This document shows positions 34,066-42,878 of a stretch of 64,000 nt of DNA, in pieces. The stretch lies in the NCBI RefSeq assembly GCF_000497445.1, contig NZ_CM002285.1, positions 5,008,787 to 5,072,786 of the forward strand, read 5' to 3'. Both the position numbers and the translations under genes were made by a program. The notes under the pieces are model-generated. The model saw only the letters and a list, made by a program, of their open reading frames with translations, did no database searches and had not been told where the DNA came from. This DNA is from Streptomyces roseochromogenus subsp. oscitans DS 12.976 (GTDB lineage Bacteria; Actinomycetota; Actinomycetes; Streptomycetales; Streptomycetaceae). Numbering within the stretch: position 1 is the first letter of the stretch; each line of letters begins with the position of its first letter.

Positions 34066-35196
34066 TCAGGTGGTCTTCTTCCGGTCGAACCAGATCGTCG
34101 CCAGCGTCGGCACCAGCCCCACCCAGAAGACGATCCGCGGCACCGTCCGCTCGGTCCACGGCACCTGGCTGATGACCAGCGCACACAGCACGGCCCAGGC
34201 GGCCTGGCCGAGGACGATCCGGGGCCAGCGGCGGCGGTGGATCAGGGAACGGAGGTTGTAGCGGACGCCGGTCCGCAGCCGGCGGTAGCGCAGCAGCGCG
34301 CCGACGGCCCAGAGGGCGCCGACGGGCACGAAGTACCACAGCCGCTGGCCGAGGGAGACCGGCAGCTCACGCGGGACCTGCCCGTCCTTGGTCCACAGAT
34401 CGAGCAGCACACCGGCGAGCCCCAGACTGAGCAGGGCGATCCAGCGCACCCCGCGCAGCAGCCGGTAGGAGGCGTGGTCCAGGCCCTGCTGCAGGGGTCT
34501 GGAGTGCGGGGTGGCGGCGAGGGCGTCGGCGTAGAGGGTGGCGGCCTCGGCGGCCTTGACGCCGGGTGCGGCGGCGGCCTTCGTGGTCCGCCGGGCCAGA
34601 GCCCCCGCGTGGTTCGGGTCGAGGCGGAGGATGACCTGGTCGAGCTGGTCGGCGACGGTACGGTTGCCCGCCCGGTCGGCGATCAGCCACGCCACCTCGT
34701 ACGCGTACACCTCCTCGGGGCCGAGGCGGACGGCTTCCCGGGCCACCTCGCCGGCCTCCCGCAGGGCGGCGTCCATGGTGCCGTCCGGGACCCGACCGCC
34801 GCCCGCGCGCCCGGCACTGATGAACCTGATGCGCCACAGCCAGTCGGCGAGCAGTGCGTACCCGTACCAGTACTCGGGAGCGAGGCGGATCACCTCACGC
34901 AGGACGCCCTCGGCCTCCGGGAAGCGGAAACCGTCGACCCAGCGCAGGGCGTGTGCGCGCATGATGAGCGCGCCGATGTCCCCGGGGTCGAGCGCGAGCG
35001 CCCGCTCGGCCGTCTCCAGCGCCTTGGCCGGGTCCTTCTCGCCCACCAGATGACACCGGGCGTACTTCACCAGCGCGCGGATGTCGTCCGGGTCTTCGGC
35101 GAGCCGCTTCTCAAGCACCGTCCTGGCCTCGCCGACGCGCTCCAGCTCGATCAGCATCTCGGCCCGCTCCACGGCAGGGTGCACGGCGCCGCTCAC
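34066..35196 (-). CDS. TPR protein with C-terminal membrane domain
   Basis: 376 residues from GTG 35196, which overlaps the AAA+ gene stop (GTGA). The N-terminal two thirds are TPR-like helical repeats (for example ARTVLEKRLAEDPDDIRALVKYARCHL, EVIRLAPEYWYGYALLADWLW). Four hydrophobic helices follow near the C-terminus (IALLSLGLAGVLLDLW to RIVFWVGLVPTLATIW). Likely anchors or recruits partners of the coupled AAA+ ATPase at the membrane. Function unknown; the pair is conserved in Streptomyces, as I recall. Confidence 0.85.
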   Translation of the reverse strand: MSGAVHPAVERAEMLIELERVGEARTVLEKRLAEDPDDIRALVKYARCHLVGEKDPAKALETAERALALDPGDIGALIMRAHALRWVDGFRFPEAEGVLREVIRLAPEYWYGYALLADWLWRIRFISAGRAGGGRVPDGTMDAALREAGEVAREAVRLGPEEVYAYEVAWLIADRAGNRTVADQLDQVILRLDPNHAGALARRTTKAAAAPGVKAAEAATLYADALAATPHSRPLQQGLDHASYRLLRGVRWIALLSLGLAGVLLDLWTKDGQVPRELPVSLGQRLWYFVPVGALWAVGALLRYRRLRTGVRYNLRSLIHRRRWPRIVLGQAAWAVLCALVISQVPWTERTVPRIVFWVGLVPTLATIWFDRKKTT

Positions 35197-36467
35197 AGCT
35201 TGCGCCGCCTCTTCAGATAGGCGACGAGGTCGTCGTACATGCCGCCCTCGTTGGCGAACATCGCCACGTTCCGGGCGGCGGCGAACCACGGCTCGGTGGA
35301 CGGTACGACCTCCTTGGCGGCGGCCAGCAGGTCCTTCATCCCGATCATCCGTACGGTCCCGGTCCGGGCGGAGTCGAGCAGTGCCCGCTCGGCGGCGGCC
35401 TCGCACACATGGGCCAGATCGGCGCCGGAGAGCCCGTCGGTGGCCTTGGCGAGCTTGGTGAGGTCGATGTTCTCGATGGGCCGGTCCCGCAGGTGGTAGC
35501 GGAGGATCGCCTCACGGGCGGGTGCGTCCGGCGGCAGCACGAGCAGGGTCCGGTCCAGCCGCCCCGGTCGCCGCAGCGCGTTGTCGACGTCCCAGGGCAC
35601 ATTGGTGGCGGCGAGCACGAACACCCCGTCGTTGGCGCCCCCGTCGACCCCGTCCAGCTCGGTCAGCAGCTGATTGACGGTGTTGCGCATGCCGCCGTGC
35701 AGGGTGCGGCTGCGCTTGGCGCCGAGGGCGTCCAGCTCGTCGAGGAAGAGGACACAGGGCGCCTGCCGACGGGCGGTCTGGAAGACCTCGTGCATGTTGC
35801 GCTCGGAGTTGCCGGTCCACATGTCGAGCACGTCGCTGACCGACACGGACAGGAAGGACGCCCCGAGTTCCCCGGCGACGGCCCGCGCGATGAAGGTCTT
35901 CCCGCAGCCCGGAGGCCCGTACAGCAACAGCCCGCCCCGCAGGCTCTTCCCGTACAGCTTCTGCAGTTCGGGATTGCGCAGGGGCGCGAGGAAGGCGGCC
36001 TCCAGCCGGTCCTTCACCTCCTGCATCCCGCCGACGTCGGCGAGCCGCAGCCCCCCGGGCCGCTCCACGTCCCAGGCTTCGGCGTCCCCGGGGTCGCCTT
36101 CCCCGTCCGCCCGCATCGGCTCCTCCGCCTCGACGAACCGCGGCGGTACGACATCACCGACCTGCTCTTCGGCGGCCTTCCAGTCGAAACCGGGGCGCTG
36201 CCCTGCCGGGGCGGGCTGCGAGGCCGCGGGGACCTCCGGTGCGGCGGGGGCCGGCTGCTGGGGCAGGCCCATGGCGCGGGCCATGAGCTGCCGCGCCTGT
36301 GCGTCCCCCGGCGCGTGCTGCAACGCGACGGCAGCCTCGGCGACCGCGGCGTCGGGCTGCCCCTCGCCCAGGAGGAGTTCGGCCAGATGCAGTCGGAGCG
36401 GCACATCGGCGGGCGCGGCGGCAACGGCCGTACGCAGGCTCTGGATCAGAGGAGAGTCTTCCGGCAT
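35193..36467 (-). CDS. AAA+ ATPase with N-terminal TPR-like segment (CDC48/ARC-like)
   Basis: 424 residues. A short TPR-like segment (LRLHLAELLLGEGQPDAAVAEAAVAL) and a Pro-rich linker precede one AAA module: Walker A GPPGCGKT, Walker B VLFLDELDAL, sensor-1 AATNVPW, arginine finger region RRPGRLDR, and a C-terminal helical lid with SGADLAHVCEAA. This is the classic CDC48/FtsH-type module but without protease or second ring. Cytoplasmic unfoldase or remodelling role inferred. Translationally coupled to the TPR-membrane protein. Confidence 0.9.
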   Translation of the reverse strand: MPEDSPLIQSLRTAVAAAPADVPLRLHLAELLLGEGQPDAAVAEAAVALQHAPGDAQARQLMARAMGLPQQPAPAAPEVPAASQPAPAGQRPGFDWKAAEEQVGDVVPPRFVEAEEPMRADGEGDPGDAEAWDVERPGGLRLADVGGMQEVKDRLEAAFLAPLRNPELQKLYGKSLRGGLLLYGPPGCGKTFIARAVAGELGASFLSVSVSDVLDMWTGNSERNMHEVFQTARRQAPCVLFLDELDALGAKRSRTLHGGMRNTVNQLLTELDGVDGGANDGVFVLAATNVPWDVDNALRRPGRLDRTLLVLPPDAPAREAILRYHLRDRPIENIDLTKLAKATDGLSGADLAHVCEAAAERALLDSARTGTVRMIGMKDLLAAAKEVVPSTEPWFAAARNVAMFANEGGMYDDLVAYLKRRRKL

Positions 36468-36531
36468 GGACTCCAGCCTACGGAGCCGCTATGCGGTCAC
36501 TTCCGCTTGGGCCCGGTGACGGAAGCCAGGG

Positions 36532-36771
36532 TCAGAGCGCCACCAGATCGATGACGTTGATCACGACGTGCCGGTTCGATACGACGTACGTGATGAAGCC
36601 GCCGGTGAACGCGGCCGACCAGCTGTTGTCACGGTTGCTGATCGCAGGAGGGCCGAACGGGTTGAGACTGAGCTGCTTCTCCAAGGTCTCCAGTGATGCC
36701 CGTTGGGGCCCTGCCAGTGCGGCCTTGCGCTGAGCCGCTCGCTCCACGTACCTGATCGAGTACGCGCTCAC
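36532..36771 (-). CDS. RelE/ParE-like toxin candidate
   Basis: 79 residues; GTG start overlaps the stop of the DUF6247 gene (GTGA). Sequence begins SAYSIRYVERAAQRKAALAG and ends in paired strands GFITYVVSNRHVVINVIDLVAL, the size and strand pattern of RelE/ParE toxins. The pairing with DUF6247 in one overlapping operon suggests a type II toxin-antitoxin module, order antitoxin-toxin. Catalytic residues are not certain, so a non-toxic homologue is possible. Confidence 0.6.
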   Translation of the reverse strand: MSAYSIRYVERAAQRKAALAGPQRASLETLEKQLSLNPFGPPAISNRDNSWSAAFTGGFITYVVSNRHVVINVIDLVAL

Positions 36772-37094
36772 CTGCACCTGCTCGTGTCGATGTGATGGTT
36801 GTCGGCGTCGTAGACGTTGCCGTCCGCGTCGTGGAAGACCATGCCCTCTGTTTCGCCTTCCGTCATGCGCTTGAGGGTCTGCTCCACCTCGTCGAGGTAC
36901 CCGGGGGTGGCGCAGGCACAGGCGAAGGGGAACCACTTCTCGATAACCGCGTCGAGGGCAGGCTGGTCGAAATCCGCCGCGGCGCTCAGCCAGTCCTGCT
37001 CGAAGGCCCGCAGCCAGTCGGGGCGCCGCTGCAGAGCCGCACGGATCGCGTCCGGGGTTCTCTCGCAGGAGTTCGGATCCACCTCGTGGGTCAT
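36768..37094 (-). CDS. DUF6247 family protein, probable antitoxin
   Basis: 108 residues, ATG at 37094. I recognise the DUF6247 pattern: RTPDAIRAALQRRPDWLRAFEQDW, AAADFDQPALDAVIEKWF and the helical C-terminus. The last 30 residues (FHDADGNVYDADNHH) are polar and may bind the downstream toxin. Members are commonly encoded before a RelE-like gene in Streptomyces. Four-base overlap with that gene. Confidence 0.75.
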   Translation of the reverse strand: MTHEVDPNSCERTPDAIRAALQRRPDWLRAFEQDWLSAAADFDQPALDAVIEKWFPFACACATPGYLDEVEQTLKRMTEGETEGMVFHDADGNVYDADNHHIDTSRCR

Positions 37095-37186
37095 GATCGC
37101 GCTCGTTTCTCCGGCCGGGGCGGTTGGGGTGCCTGGGAGTCCACGGTAGACCTTGGGGGAGTGCGAGGGCGGGTGGAAGCGGCGCA

Positions 37187-37474
37187 TCAACAGTCGTGGG
37201 GGTGGATGCGCGCGCCTCTGCTGTAGGCGATGCGAAGTACTTCCGTCAGCGATTCCGAGGCCCTGGTCAGCGCGAAGCGCACCGCGTCTTCCCCCGCGGC
37301 ATGGTCCGCAAGCACGGCCTTGGCACCTGCGAGTACTTGTTCCCCCGAGTCGAGCTGGGTTGCCTCCACGTCGTCCGCGAGGAGGGAGAGCCTGCTGTGG
37401 TCGCTGCCGGTGCTGAGGTAGCAGGGTTTGCCCTCCGGGGTGCTCCACGGCAGGAGGCGGAGTCCGCCACTCAC
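37187..37474 (-). CDS. Conserved hypothetical protein of a Scr1-type locus
   Basis: 95 residues; GTG start overlaps the stop of the upstream 74-residue gene (GTGA). Begins SGGLRLLPWSTPEGKPCYLST and continues as a helical protein (AKAVLADHAAGEDAVRFALTRASESLTEVL). No domain recognised. With its partner it forms a short operon divergent from XRE copy 3; I recall similar pairs next to DUF397/XRE genes in other Streptomyces. Confidence 0.75.
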   Translation of the reverse strand: MSGGLRLLPWSTPEGKPCYLSTGSDHSRLSLLADDVEATQLDSGEQVLAGAKAVLADHAAGEDAVRFALTRASESLTEVLRIAYSRGARIHPHDC

Positions 37475-37695
37475 GCGAACACCTCCACTTCCTGGAGGTA
37501 CGGGCGTACGAGGGGGGTGTCGTACCAGAAGATGTGTGCTTCGGCGTCGTGCGGGGGGTCGGGGCGTGTGGTCAACGGCGGGTGCATGTCGGGCAGTTGG
37601 ATCAGGCCCGCGCGGCGGCGGCCCCGGGCGGGCAGCAGGGCCCTGATGAGCAGGAGCAGCAGCGATTCGATGACTCCGGCGGTACGTGCGCGCAC
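37471..37695 (-). CDS. Small protein of a Scr1-type locus, divergent from XRE copy 3
   Basis: 74 residues, GTG with AAGGAG seven bases upstream, a strong translation signal. N-terminal hydrophobic helix (GVIESLLLLLIRALLPARGRRR) resembling a membrane insertion or signal-anchor segment, then a Pro-rich tail ending YLQEVEVFA. First gene of a two-gene operon. Shares its control region with XRE copy 3. Function unknown. Confidence 0.75.
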   Translation of the reverse strand: MRARTAGVIESLLLLLIRALLPARGRRRAGLIQLPDMHPPLTTRPDPPHDAEAHIFWYDTPLVRPYLQEVEVFA

Positions 37696-37731
37696 GTCGA
37701 AGCTCCTTGAGCGGCAGGGGGTTGACGAGCG

Positions 37732-37814
37732 GTGATTACCGTTCGTGCCCTGATCGTCACAGCTGCGGCGTACGCTGCGGAAGAGGTCCGGTGTTGCCTG
37801 GGGCGCCAGGCAAC
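37732..37814. promoter_or_regulatory. Control region of XRE copy 3: shared 11-mer and palindrome
   Basis: GTGATTACCGT at 37732-37742, identical to the one at 16054, and the inverted repeat GTTGCCTGG, four bases, CCAGGCAAC at 37793-37814. The palindrome sits 13 bases before the XRE start, in its message leader, so binding there would block transcription or the palindrome could also act in RNA. Confidence 0.7.
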
Positions 37815-37827
37815 GGGGAGGGGTGAC

Positions 37828-38652
37828 GTGGGCGAGGACGTTGACGCGAAGCCGGTTTCCGGGCGGGCTGTGCTGGGACAGACGCTGAGGGTGCTGCGCG
37901 AGAAGGCCGGGAAGTCGCTGGGGCAGTTGGCTGAGGAAACCGGGTACGACAAGAGCTACTTGAGCCGCTTGGAGTCCGGTGAGCGGCTGTCCAAGGTGAC
38001 GGTCATGGAGGACCTGGACGGGTATTACGGCACCGGTGACCTGCTGGTTGGTCACTGGAAGATGGCCCGGCTGGACGCGTTCAGGGATCGGTACAAGGAG
38101 TTCATGGGGCTGGAGGCGACGGCGCGGATCATGTGGAAGTACGCGCCGGGTGTGCCCGGACTTCTGCAGACCGAGGACTTCGCGAGGGAGGCGTTGTCTG
38201 GGCCCCAGACAACACTGGAGGGCGACGACTGGATCGAGGAGCAGGTTGCGGCCCGCCTCGGACGGCAGTACCTGCTGCGGCAGAAGCCGCCGCCCGGCGT
38301 CCGTATCGTCATCGACGAGTATGCGTTCCGGCGCCCCGCCGCTCTCCCGCAGACCTGGGAGGACCAGTTGCGCCATATCGAGGAGGTGGCGAAGTGGCCG
38401 AACATGACGCTTCAGGTGTTGCCCTTCTCCGCCGGAGTCCATCACCACATGGAGGCGTCGCTGACGCTGCTGTGGCAGAAGGACGGCAGCGGTGTTGCTT
38501 ACGTCGAGGGCAACAGCCATGGCGAGTTGATCGATGAACCGGACGAGGTTCTGCGGCACCGGTTGTCCTACGATCGGCTCCGGGACATGGCGTTGTCCCC
38601 GTCCGACTCGCTCGCGTTCATCAAGGACGTACTGGAGGAGTACCGATCATGA
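37828..38652 (+). CDS. XRE-DUF5753 regulator (Scr1/WhiJ-like), copy 3
   Basis: 274 residues from GTG 37828 (GGGGAGGGG ribosome binding site). Helix-turn-helix LGQLAEETGYDKSYLSRLESGER near residues 28-50, then DUF5753 with VPGLLQTEDFAREAL, VAARLGRQYLL, and MTLQVLPFSAGVHHHMEASLTLL. The C-terminus overlaps the first DUF397 gene by four bases. Regulators of this family pair with DUF397 partners to control development or antibiotic genes; target unknown. Confidence 0.92.
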   Translation: MGEDVDAKPVSGRAVLGQTLRVLREKAGKSLGQLAEETGYDKSYLSRLESGERLSKVTVMEDLDGYYGTGDLLVGHWKMARLDAFRDRYKEFMGLEATARIMWKYAPGVPGLLQTEDFAREALSGPQTTLEGDDWIEEQVAARLGRQYLLRQKPPPGVRIVIDEYAFRRPAALPQTWEDQLRHIEEVAKWPNMTLQVLPFSAGVHHHMEASLTLLWQKDGSGVAYVEGNSHGELIDEPDEVLRHRLSYDRLRDMALSPSDSLAFIKDVLEEYRS

Positions 38653-38852
38653 AGCAGACCCCCGACCTCAGCACCGCCACCTGGCGCAAGTCGAGCTACA
38701 GCGACGGGGGAGACAACAACTGCGTCGAGGTCGCCGACGGCTACCCCGGTGTCGTCCCTGTCCGCGACAGCAAGGTCCCCTCCGCCCACCCGCTGATCTT
38801 CTCGGCGACGTCCTGGGACGCCTTCGTGCGCGGCGTGAAGGAGACGGCGTGA
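38649..38852 (+). CDS. DUF397 protein A of locus 3
   Basis: 67 residues, ATG inside the XRE stop (ATGA). DUF397 pattern: ATWRKSSYSDGGDNNCVEVADG, VVPVRDSK, PLIFSATSWDAFVRGVK. Highly similar to the following gene; the block from WRKSSYS to VPVRDSK is nearly identical. Presumed partner of XRE copy 3. Confidence 0.92.
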   Translation: MKQTPDLSTATWRKSSYSDGGDNNCVEVADGYPGVVPVRDSKVPSAHPLIFSATSWDAFVRGVKETA

Positions 38853-39034
38853 TCTTCGACCCGGGCACCGCCGCCTGGCGCAAGTCGAGCTACAGCGAAG
38901 GGGGAGCGAACGACTGCGTCGAGGTCGCCGACGGCTACCCCGGCGTCGTCCCGGTCCGGGACAGCAAGACCCCCGCGTCCCGCCCGTTGGTCTTCTCGGC
39001 CGCCTCCTGGTCGGCGTTCGTGAGGACGCTGTAG
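38849..39034 (+). CDS. DUF397 protein B of locus 3
   Basis: 61 residues, GTG overlapping the stop of DUF397 A (GTGA). Sequence AAWRKSSYSEGGANDCVEVADG, VVPVRDSK, PLVFSAASWSAFVRTL. A tandem duplicate of the preceding gene, diverged mainly at its ends. Having two DUF397 proteins per regulator could tune stoichiometry or give different ligands. Ends 15 bases before the convergent NmrA gene. Confidence 0.9.
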   Translation: MIFDPGTAAWRKSSYSEGGANDCVEVADGYPGVVPVRDSKTPASRPLVFSAASWSAFVRTL

Positions 39035-39049
39035 GCGTCCAGTCGCCTC

Positions 39050-39916
39050 TCAATTCCCCAGCAGCGCGGGCCAGTTCTGGTCGGCTGCCCAGTTGGCGAA
39101 GGTCGTCCAGCTGACCTCCGGATAGGCGCGGCGCAGTGCGGGGACGTCGACGTCGAGGCCCGTCGTGGTGAAGTACGCGAACATCGCCGCCAAGTCCTCG
39201 GAGTGGGTGCGGACGTGGTCGAGGGCGACCTCGTGGTGGGTGATCGGGCCGCCCGTGGCGGTGGTGAGGGCGGCCGCGATCTCGGCCGCGGTGCGGGTGT
39301 CGGAGGCGATGTCGATACGGCGGCCCGCGAATTCCTTCCGGTGGCCGAAGACCAGCGCGGCGAAGGCGCCGATGTCGGAGGCGGGGATCAGGGCGAAGGG
39401 CCGGTCCGCGGGCATGGGCCAGCCGAAGGCGCCCTCGCGCAGTCCGGCCAGGGTCCAGCCGGCGGTGTAGTTGTCCATGAAGGCGGCCGGGGCGATCACC
39501 GTCCAGGGCACGTCGGATGCGCGCAGGTGCCGCTCGATCTCGTACTTGCTGTCGTAGTGCGGGATGCCGGTGCCGCGGTCGGCGTGGGCGGCGGAGGTGA
39601 GGACGACGTGCCCGAGGCGGGCGGCCGCGGCAGCGTCGATGAGGGTTGTGCCCTGCCGGACCTCGGTTGCCGTGTCGGTGCCGAAGGGGGTCGTGACCGC
39701 GAAGAGTGCGTCCGCTCCGGTCAGGGCCGCGTCGAGGGAGGCGCGGTCGTCGAAGTCGGCGTGGCGGATCTCGGCGCCGAGGGCGCGCAGGGCGTCGGCG
39801 GCAGCCGAGTCGGGGCGGCGCGTCAGGGCGCGGACGCGGTGGCCGGCGGCCCGGAGAGTACGGGCGGTGGCTCCGCCCTGGGCGCCGGTGGCGCCGGTGA
39901 CGGCGACGGTGAGCAT
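39050..39916 (-). CDS. NmrA-type NAD(P)-binding protein (quinone oxidoreductase-like)
   Basis: 288 residues. Rossmann motif VAVTGATGAQGGATARTL at the N-terminus, then LTRRP at the cofactor-specific position suggesting NADP(H). NmrA/HSCARG-like proteins act as redox sensors or quinone reductases. Asymmetric YDSKYEIERHL replaces the usual SDR catalytic Tyr motif. Divergent from a MarR regulator with two palindromic sites in the 121-base gap, so likely repressed by it. Confidence 0.9.
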   Translation of the reverse strand: MLTVAVTGATGAQGGATARTLRAAGHRVRALTRRPDSAAADALRALGAEIRHADFDDRASLDAALTGADALFAVTTPFGTDTATEVRQGTTLIDAAAAARLGHVVLTSAAHADRGTGIPHYDSKYEIERHLRASDVPWTVIAPAAFMDNYTAGWTLAGLREGAFGWPMPADRPFALIPASDIGAFAALVFGHRKEFAGRRIDIASDTRTAAEIAAALTTATGGPITHHEVALDHVRTHSEDLAAMFAYFTTTGLDVDVPALRRAYPEVSWTTFANWAADQNWPALLGN

Positions 39917-39953
39917 GGGTGTCCCCCGGTGGGTGCATAGGATGAATGATGAC

Positions 39954-40020
39954 TGCGTGACGCATTAACTGCGGCACGCAGGAGAGACGGTAGCGCGAGT
40001 TTCACTGCGTCGCGCAGTGA
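39954..40020. promoter_or_regulatory. Two MarR operator candidates
   Basis: TGCG-TGA-CGCA at 39954-39964 and TCACTGCG-TCG-CGCAGTGA at 40002-40020. They share ACTGCGT-CGCA in the same geometry, one near each divergent promoter. The second ends 17 bases before the MarR start. Confidence 0.75.
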
Positions 40021-40037
40021 TTTTTGGAGGCGAGTCC

Positions 40038-40517
40038 ATGACCGACCCGCACCGGGCCCGGCTGTACGAGGAGCTGGCGACGGAATCGCGCCGCTACCAC
40101 GCGGCGTTCGTGCTGTTCAACCAGGCTGTCGCCGATCACCTCGGCCTGCACCCCACCGACGTTCAGGCCCTGAGCCTGCTGACCGTCGAGCCCGAGCCGC
40201 TCACCGTCCGGCAGATCGCCGACATGACCGGTCTCACCACGGGCTCGGCCACCCGGCTGGTGGACCGGCTCGAACGCGGCGGCTATGTGGCCCGTACGCC
40301 GGACGTGCGGGACCGCCGCCGGGTGCTGGTCACCCCGGTGCCGGAGCGCCTCGCGCGCGTCACCGCGGTCTGGGACGAGCTGGGCCGCACCTGGCAGACG
40401 CTGCTCGACGAGCACAGCGAGGACGAACTGAAGGCGATCACCCGCCATATGCGCCGCGCGAACGACCTGAGCCGCACCCAGATCCAGCGTCTTCGCACCC
40501 TGCCGAAGCCGGACTGA
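40038..40517 (+). CDS. MarR family transcriptional regulator
   Basis: 159 residues, ATG with GGAGG eight bases upstream. Winged helix with LTVRQIADMTGLTTGSATRLVDRLERGGYVAR and the wing DVRDRRRVLVTP, typical of MarR. Helical dimer ends. Divergent from the NmrA gene with two operator-like palindromes between; a redox or phenolic-compound response is plausible given the partner. Confidence 0.92.
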   Translation: MTDPHRARLYEELATESRRYHAAFVLFNQAVADHLGLHPTDVQALSLLTVEPEPLTVRQIADMTGLTTGSATRLVDRLERGGYVARTPDVRDRRRVLVTPVPERLARVTAVWDELGRTWQTLLDEHSEDELKAITRHMRRANDLSRTQIQRLRTLPKPD

Positions 40518-40534
40518 GCCGCGCGGCCCCCCGC

Positions 40535-42007
40535 TCAGCCGGCCTGTGTCTCGAACGTCTCCGGCGGCAGTGCCGGTGCGCCCGGCAGTCGTACCGTCGC
40601 CACCGTGCCGCCGCCGTCCGCGCGGGACAGGGTGATCTCGCCGCCCGCCTGCTGGATCGTACGGGCCACGATGGACAGGCCGAGACCGGAGCCCGGCAGG
40701 GCGCGGGCGCTGGGGGAGCGCCAGAAGCGGTCGAAGACGTGCGGGAGTTCGTCCTCGGGGACGCCGGGGCCGTGGTCGCGGACGGTCAGGATGCCCTCGG
40801 TGAGTCGCACCTCGACCGTGCCACTGCCCGGGCTGAACTTCACCGCGTTGTCGAGGACGTTGACGACCGCCCGCTCCAGCGCGGTCGGCTCCGCCCGGAC
40901 GTACCAGGGCTCCAGGTCCGCCGTGATCGTCAGCTCCGGGCCGCGAAGGCGGGCGCGGCGCAGAGCCGCCTCGACCGTGTCCTGGAACGACACCACCTGG
41001 ACGCGCTCGCCCTGCTGCCCCTCCGAGCGGGACAGCTCCTGCAAGTCGCCGATCAGCGAGGCCAGTTCGGTCATCTGGGCCTTCACCGAGGCGAGCAGGG
41101 CCTTGCGGTCCTCCGGCGGGAGCGGCCGGCCCGTCTCCTCGCTGCGGGTGAGGAGTTCGATGTTCGTCCGCAACGACGTCAGGGGCGTCCGCAGCTCATG
41201 GCCGGCGTCGGCGATCAGCTGCTGCTGGAGATCGCGGGAGCTGGCCAGGGCGGTGGTCATCGAGTTGAAGGAACGGGAGAGGCGGGCGATCTCGTCGTCG
41301 CTGTCGTCCTCCACCGGGATCCGGACGGCCAGGTCCTCGGTCCGGGCCACGTGCTCCACGGCCTCGGTCAGTCTGTCGACGGGGCGCAGGCCCGCACGGG
41401 CGACGGCGAGCCCTGCGGCACCGGCTCCTATGACGCCGATCCCGGAGACGAGGAGAAGGACGAGCGCGAGCTCGTTGAGTGTCTTCTCGGTGTTCGCGAG
41501 CGGGACGGCGGTCATCCAGGCGGCACCCGGATACGACTGGAGCCCGTTGTCCGTGGCGACCACGAGCGGCATGGTGAGCACTCGCACCGGGTTGCCGTCG
41601 GTGTCCGTGCCGTTGCGCAGAATGCCGCCCTGGCTGGTGTCGCGCCCGACGATCGCCCGGTCGGCCGAGGTGGTCCGCACCACGCCCGGGGAGCCCGTCG
41701 AGACACAGGCCGTGCCGTCCGCCTTGATCAACTGCGAGTAGATGGTGTTGCGGGCCGGCCAGCCGCCGGAGGCCTCCGTCGGCTTCTGCGGGCATGCGGC
41801 CAGCAGGTCGATCACCTGCCCGGCGTGCACGGGACGCTGCGAGGAATTCTGCAGATCCTTGTCGACCAGGTCGTACAGCTTCCCCTGCACGATGAACCAG
41901 CAGGTCACCGAGACCGCCGCCACCGCGAACGCCACCGCCGCCGCGACCAGCATCGCCAGCCGGGCCCGGATCGGCAGCGCGCGGTAGCGCCGCAGCAGCC
42001 TGCTCAC
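40535..42007 (-). CDS. Sensor histidine kinase (MprB-like)
   Basis: 490 residues. Two membrane helices (residues about 17-38 and 180-203) flank an extracellular sensor of about 140 residues; HAMP follows, then the phospho-acceptor His in [15 protein letters not shown]-box [15 protein letters not shown], and G-boxes DHGPGVPE and GSGLGLSIV. Overlaps its response regulator by four bases. With the HtrA-like protease gene nearby the set resembles mycobacterial MprAB-PepD envelope stress control. Confidence 0.94.
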   Translation of the reverse strand: MSRLLRRYRALPIRARLAMLVAAAVAFAVAAVSVTCWFIVQGKLYDLVDKDLQNSSQRPVHAGQVIDLLAACPQKPTEASGGWPARNTIYSQLIKADGTACVSTGSPGVVRTTSADRAIVGRDTSQGGILRNGTDTDGNPVRVLTMPLVVATDNGLQSYPGAAWMTAVPLANTEKTLNELALVLLLVSGIGVIGAGAAGLAVARAGLRPVDRLTEAVEHVARTEDLAVRIPVEDDSDDEIARLSRSFNSMTTALASSRDLQQQLIADAGHELRTPLTSLRTNIELLTRSEETGRPLPPEDRKALLASVKAQMTELASLIGDLQELSRSEGQQGERVQVVSFQDTVEAALRRARLRGPELTITADLEPWYVRAEPTALERAVVNVLDNAVKFSPGSGTVEVRLTEGILTVRDHGPGVPEDELPHVFDRFWRSPSARALPGSGLGLSIVARTIQQAGGEITLSRADGGGTVATVRLPGAPALPPETFETQAG

Positions 42008-42738
42008 TCGGCGCCGCCCTGTCGCAGGACGTACCCCACGCCCCGCACCGTGTGCACGAGCCGCGGCTCGCCGCCGGCCTCGGTCTTGCGGCGCAGGTAC
42101 ATGACGTAGACGTCCAGGGAGTTCGAGCTCGGCTCGAAGTCGAAGCCCCAGACCGCCTTGAGGATCTGCTCGCGGGTGAGGACCTGGCGCGGGTGCGCCA
42201 TGAACATCTCCAGCAGGGTGAACTCCGTGCGGGTCAGTTCGACCTGGCGGTCGCCCCGGGTGACCTCGCGGGTCGCGAGGTCCATGCGCAGGTCGGCGAA
42301 GGTCAGTGCCTCGTCCTCCTGAGCCTGGGCCGACACCGCGGCCGCGTACGAGCTGCGGCGCAGGAGTGCGCGGATCCGGGCGAACAGTTCGTCCAGCTCG
42401 AAGGGCTTGACCAGGTAGTCGTCGGCGCCCGCGTCGAGGCCGGTGACCCGGTCGCCGACCGTGTCGCGGGCCGTGAGCATGAGGATCGGGGTGTGGTCGC
42501 CGGCCCCGCGGATGCGGCGGGCCGCCGTCAGGCCATCCATGCGGGGCATCTGGATGTCCAGGACGACCAGGTCGGGCTTGTAGGCGGTGGCCTTCTCCAG
42601 AGCGTCCGCGCCGTCGACGGCCACCTCCGTGTCGTACCCGTCGAACGCGAGGCTGCGCTGGAGCGCCTCGCGTACCGCCGGCTCGTCGTCGACGATCAGG
42701 ATGCGCTGGGGGTCACGGTCGCCTTCGGCGGGACTCAT
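42004..42738 (-). CDS. OmpR-family response regulator (MprA-like)
   Basis: 244 residues from ATG 42738. Receiver domain with acidic pocket ILIVDDEPA, phospho-acceptor Asp in [12 protein letters not shown], Thr in MLTARD and Lys in YLVKPF; winged-helix output domain ending [14 protein letters not shown]. Partner of the adjacent kinase. Expected targets include the protease gene just upstream. Confidence 0.94.
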   Translation of the reverse strand: MSPAEGDRDPQRILIVDDEPAVREALQRSLAFDGYDTEVAVDGADALEKATAYKPDLVVLDIQMPRMDGLTAARRIRGAGDHTPILMLTARDTVGDRVTGLDAGADDYLVKPFELDELFARIRALLRRSSYAAAVSAQAQEDEALTFADLRMDLATREVTRGDRQVELTRTEFTLLEMFMAHPRQVLTREQILKAVWGFDFEPSSNSLDVYVMYLRRKTEAGGEPRLVHTVRGVGYVLRQGGAE

Positions 42739-42878
42739 CGCTCGCGATTCCTCGGGGTGCGGGTGGGTGGGATGGGCGGGGGCGCGGGTGGTGTGGGATG
42801 GGCGGGTGCCTCTCAGCCTGCCACGATCGGCGGGCCGGGAGGCACATCGTCGGGCTCGGGCCCGGCACACCGCCGGTG

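Noticed and set aside
40715..40735. Second copy of the palindromic GGGGGAG insert inside the histidine kinase gene
   Set aside because: The sequence encodes the conserved FWRSPSA region in frame; no extra bases relative to the family.
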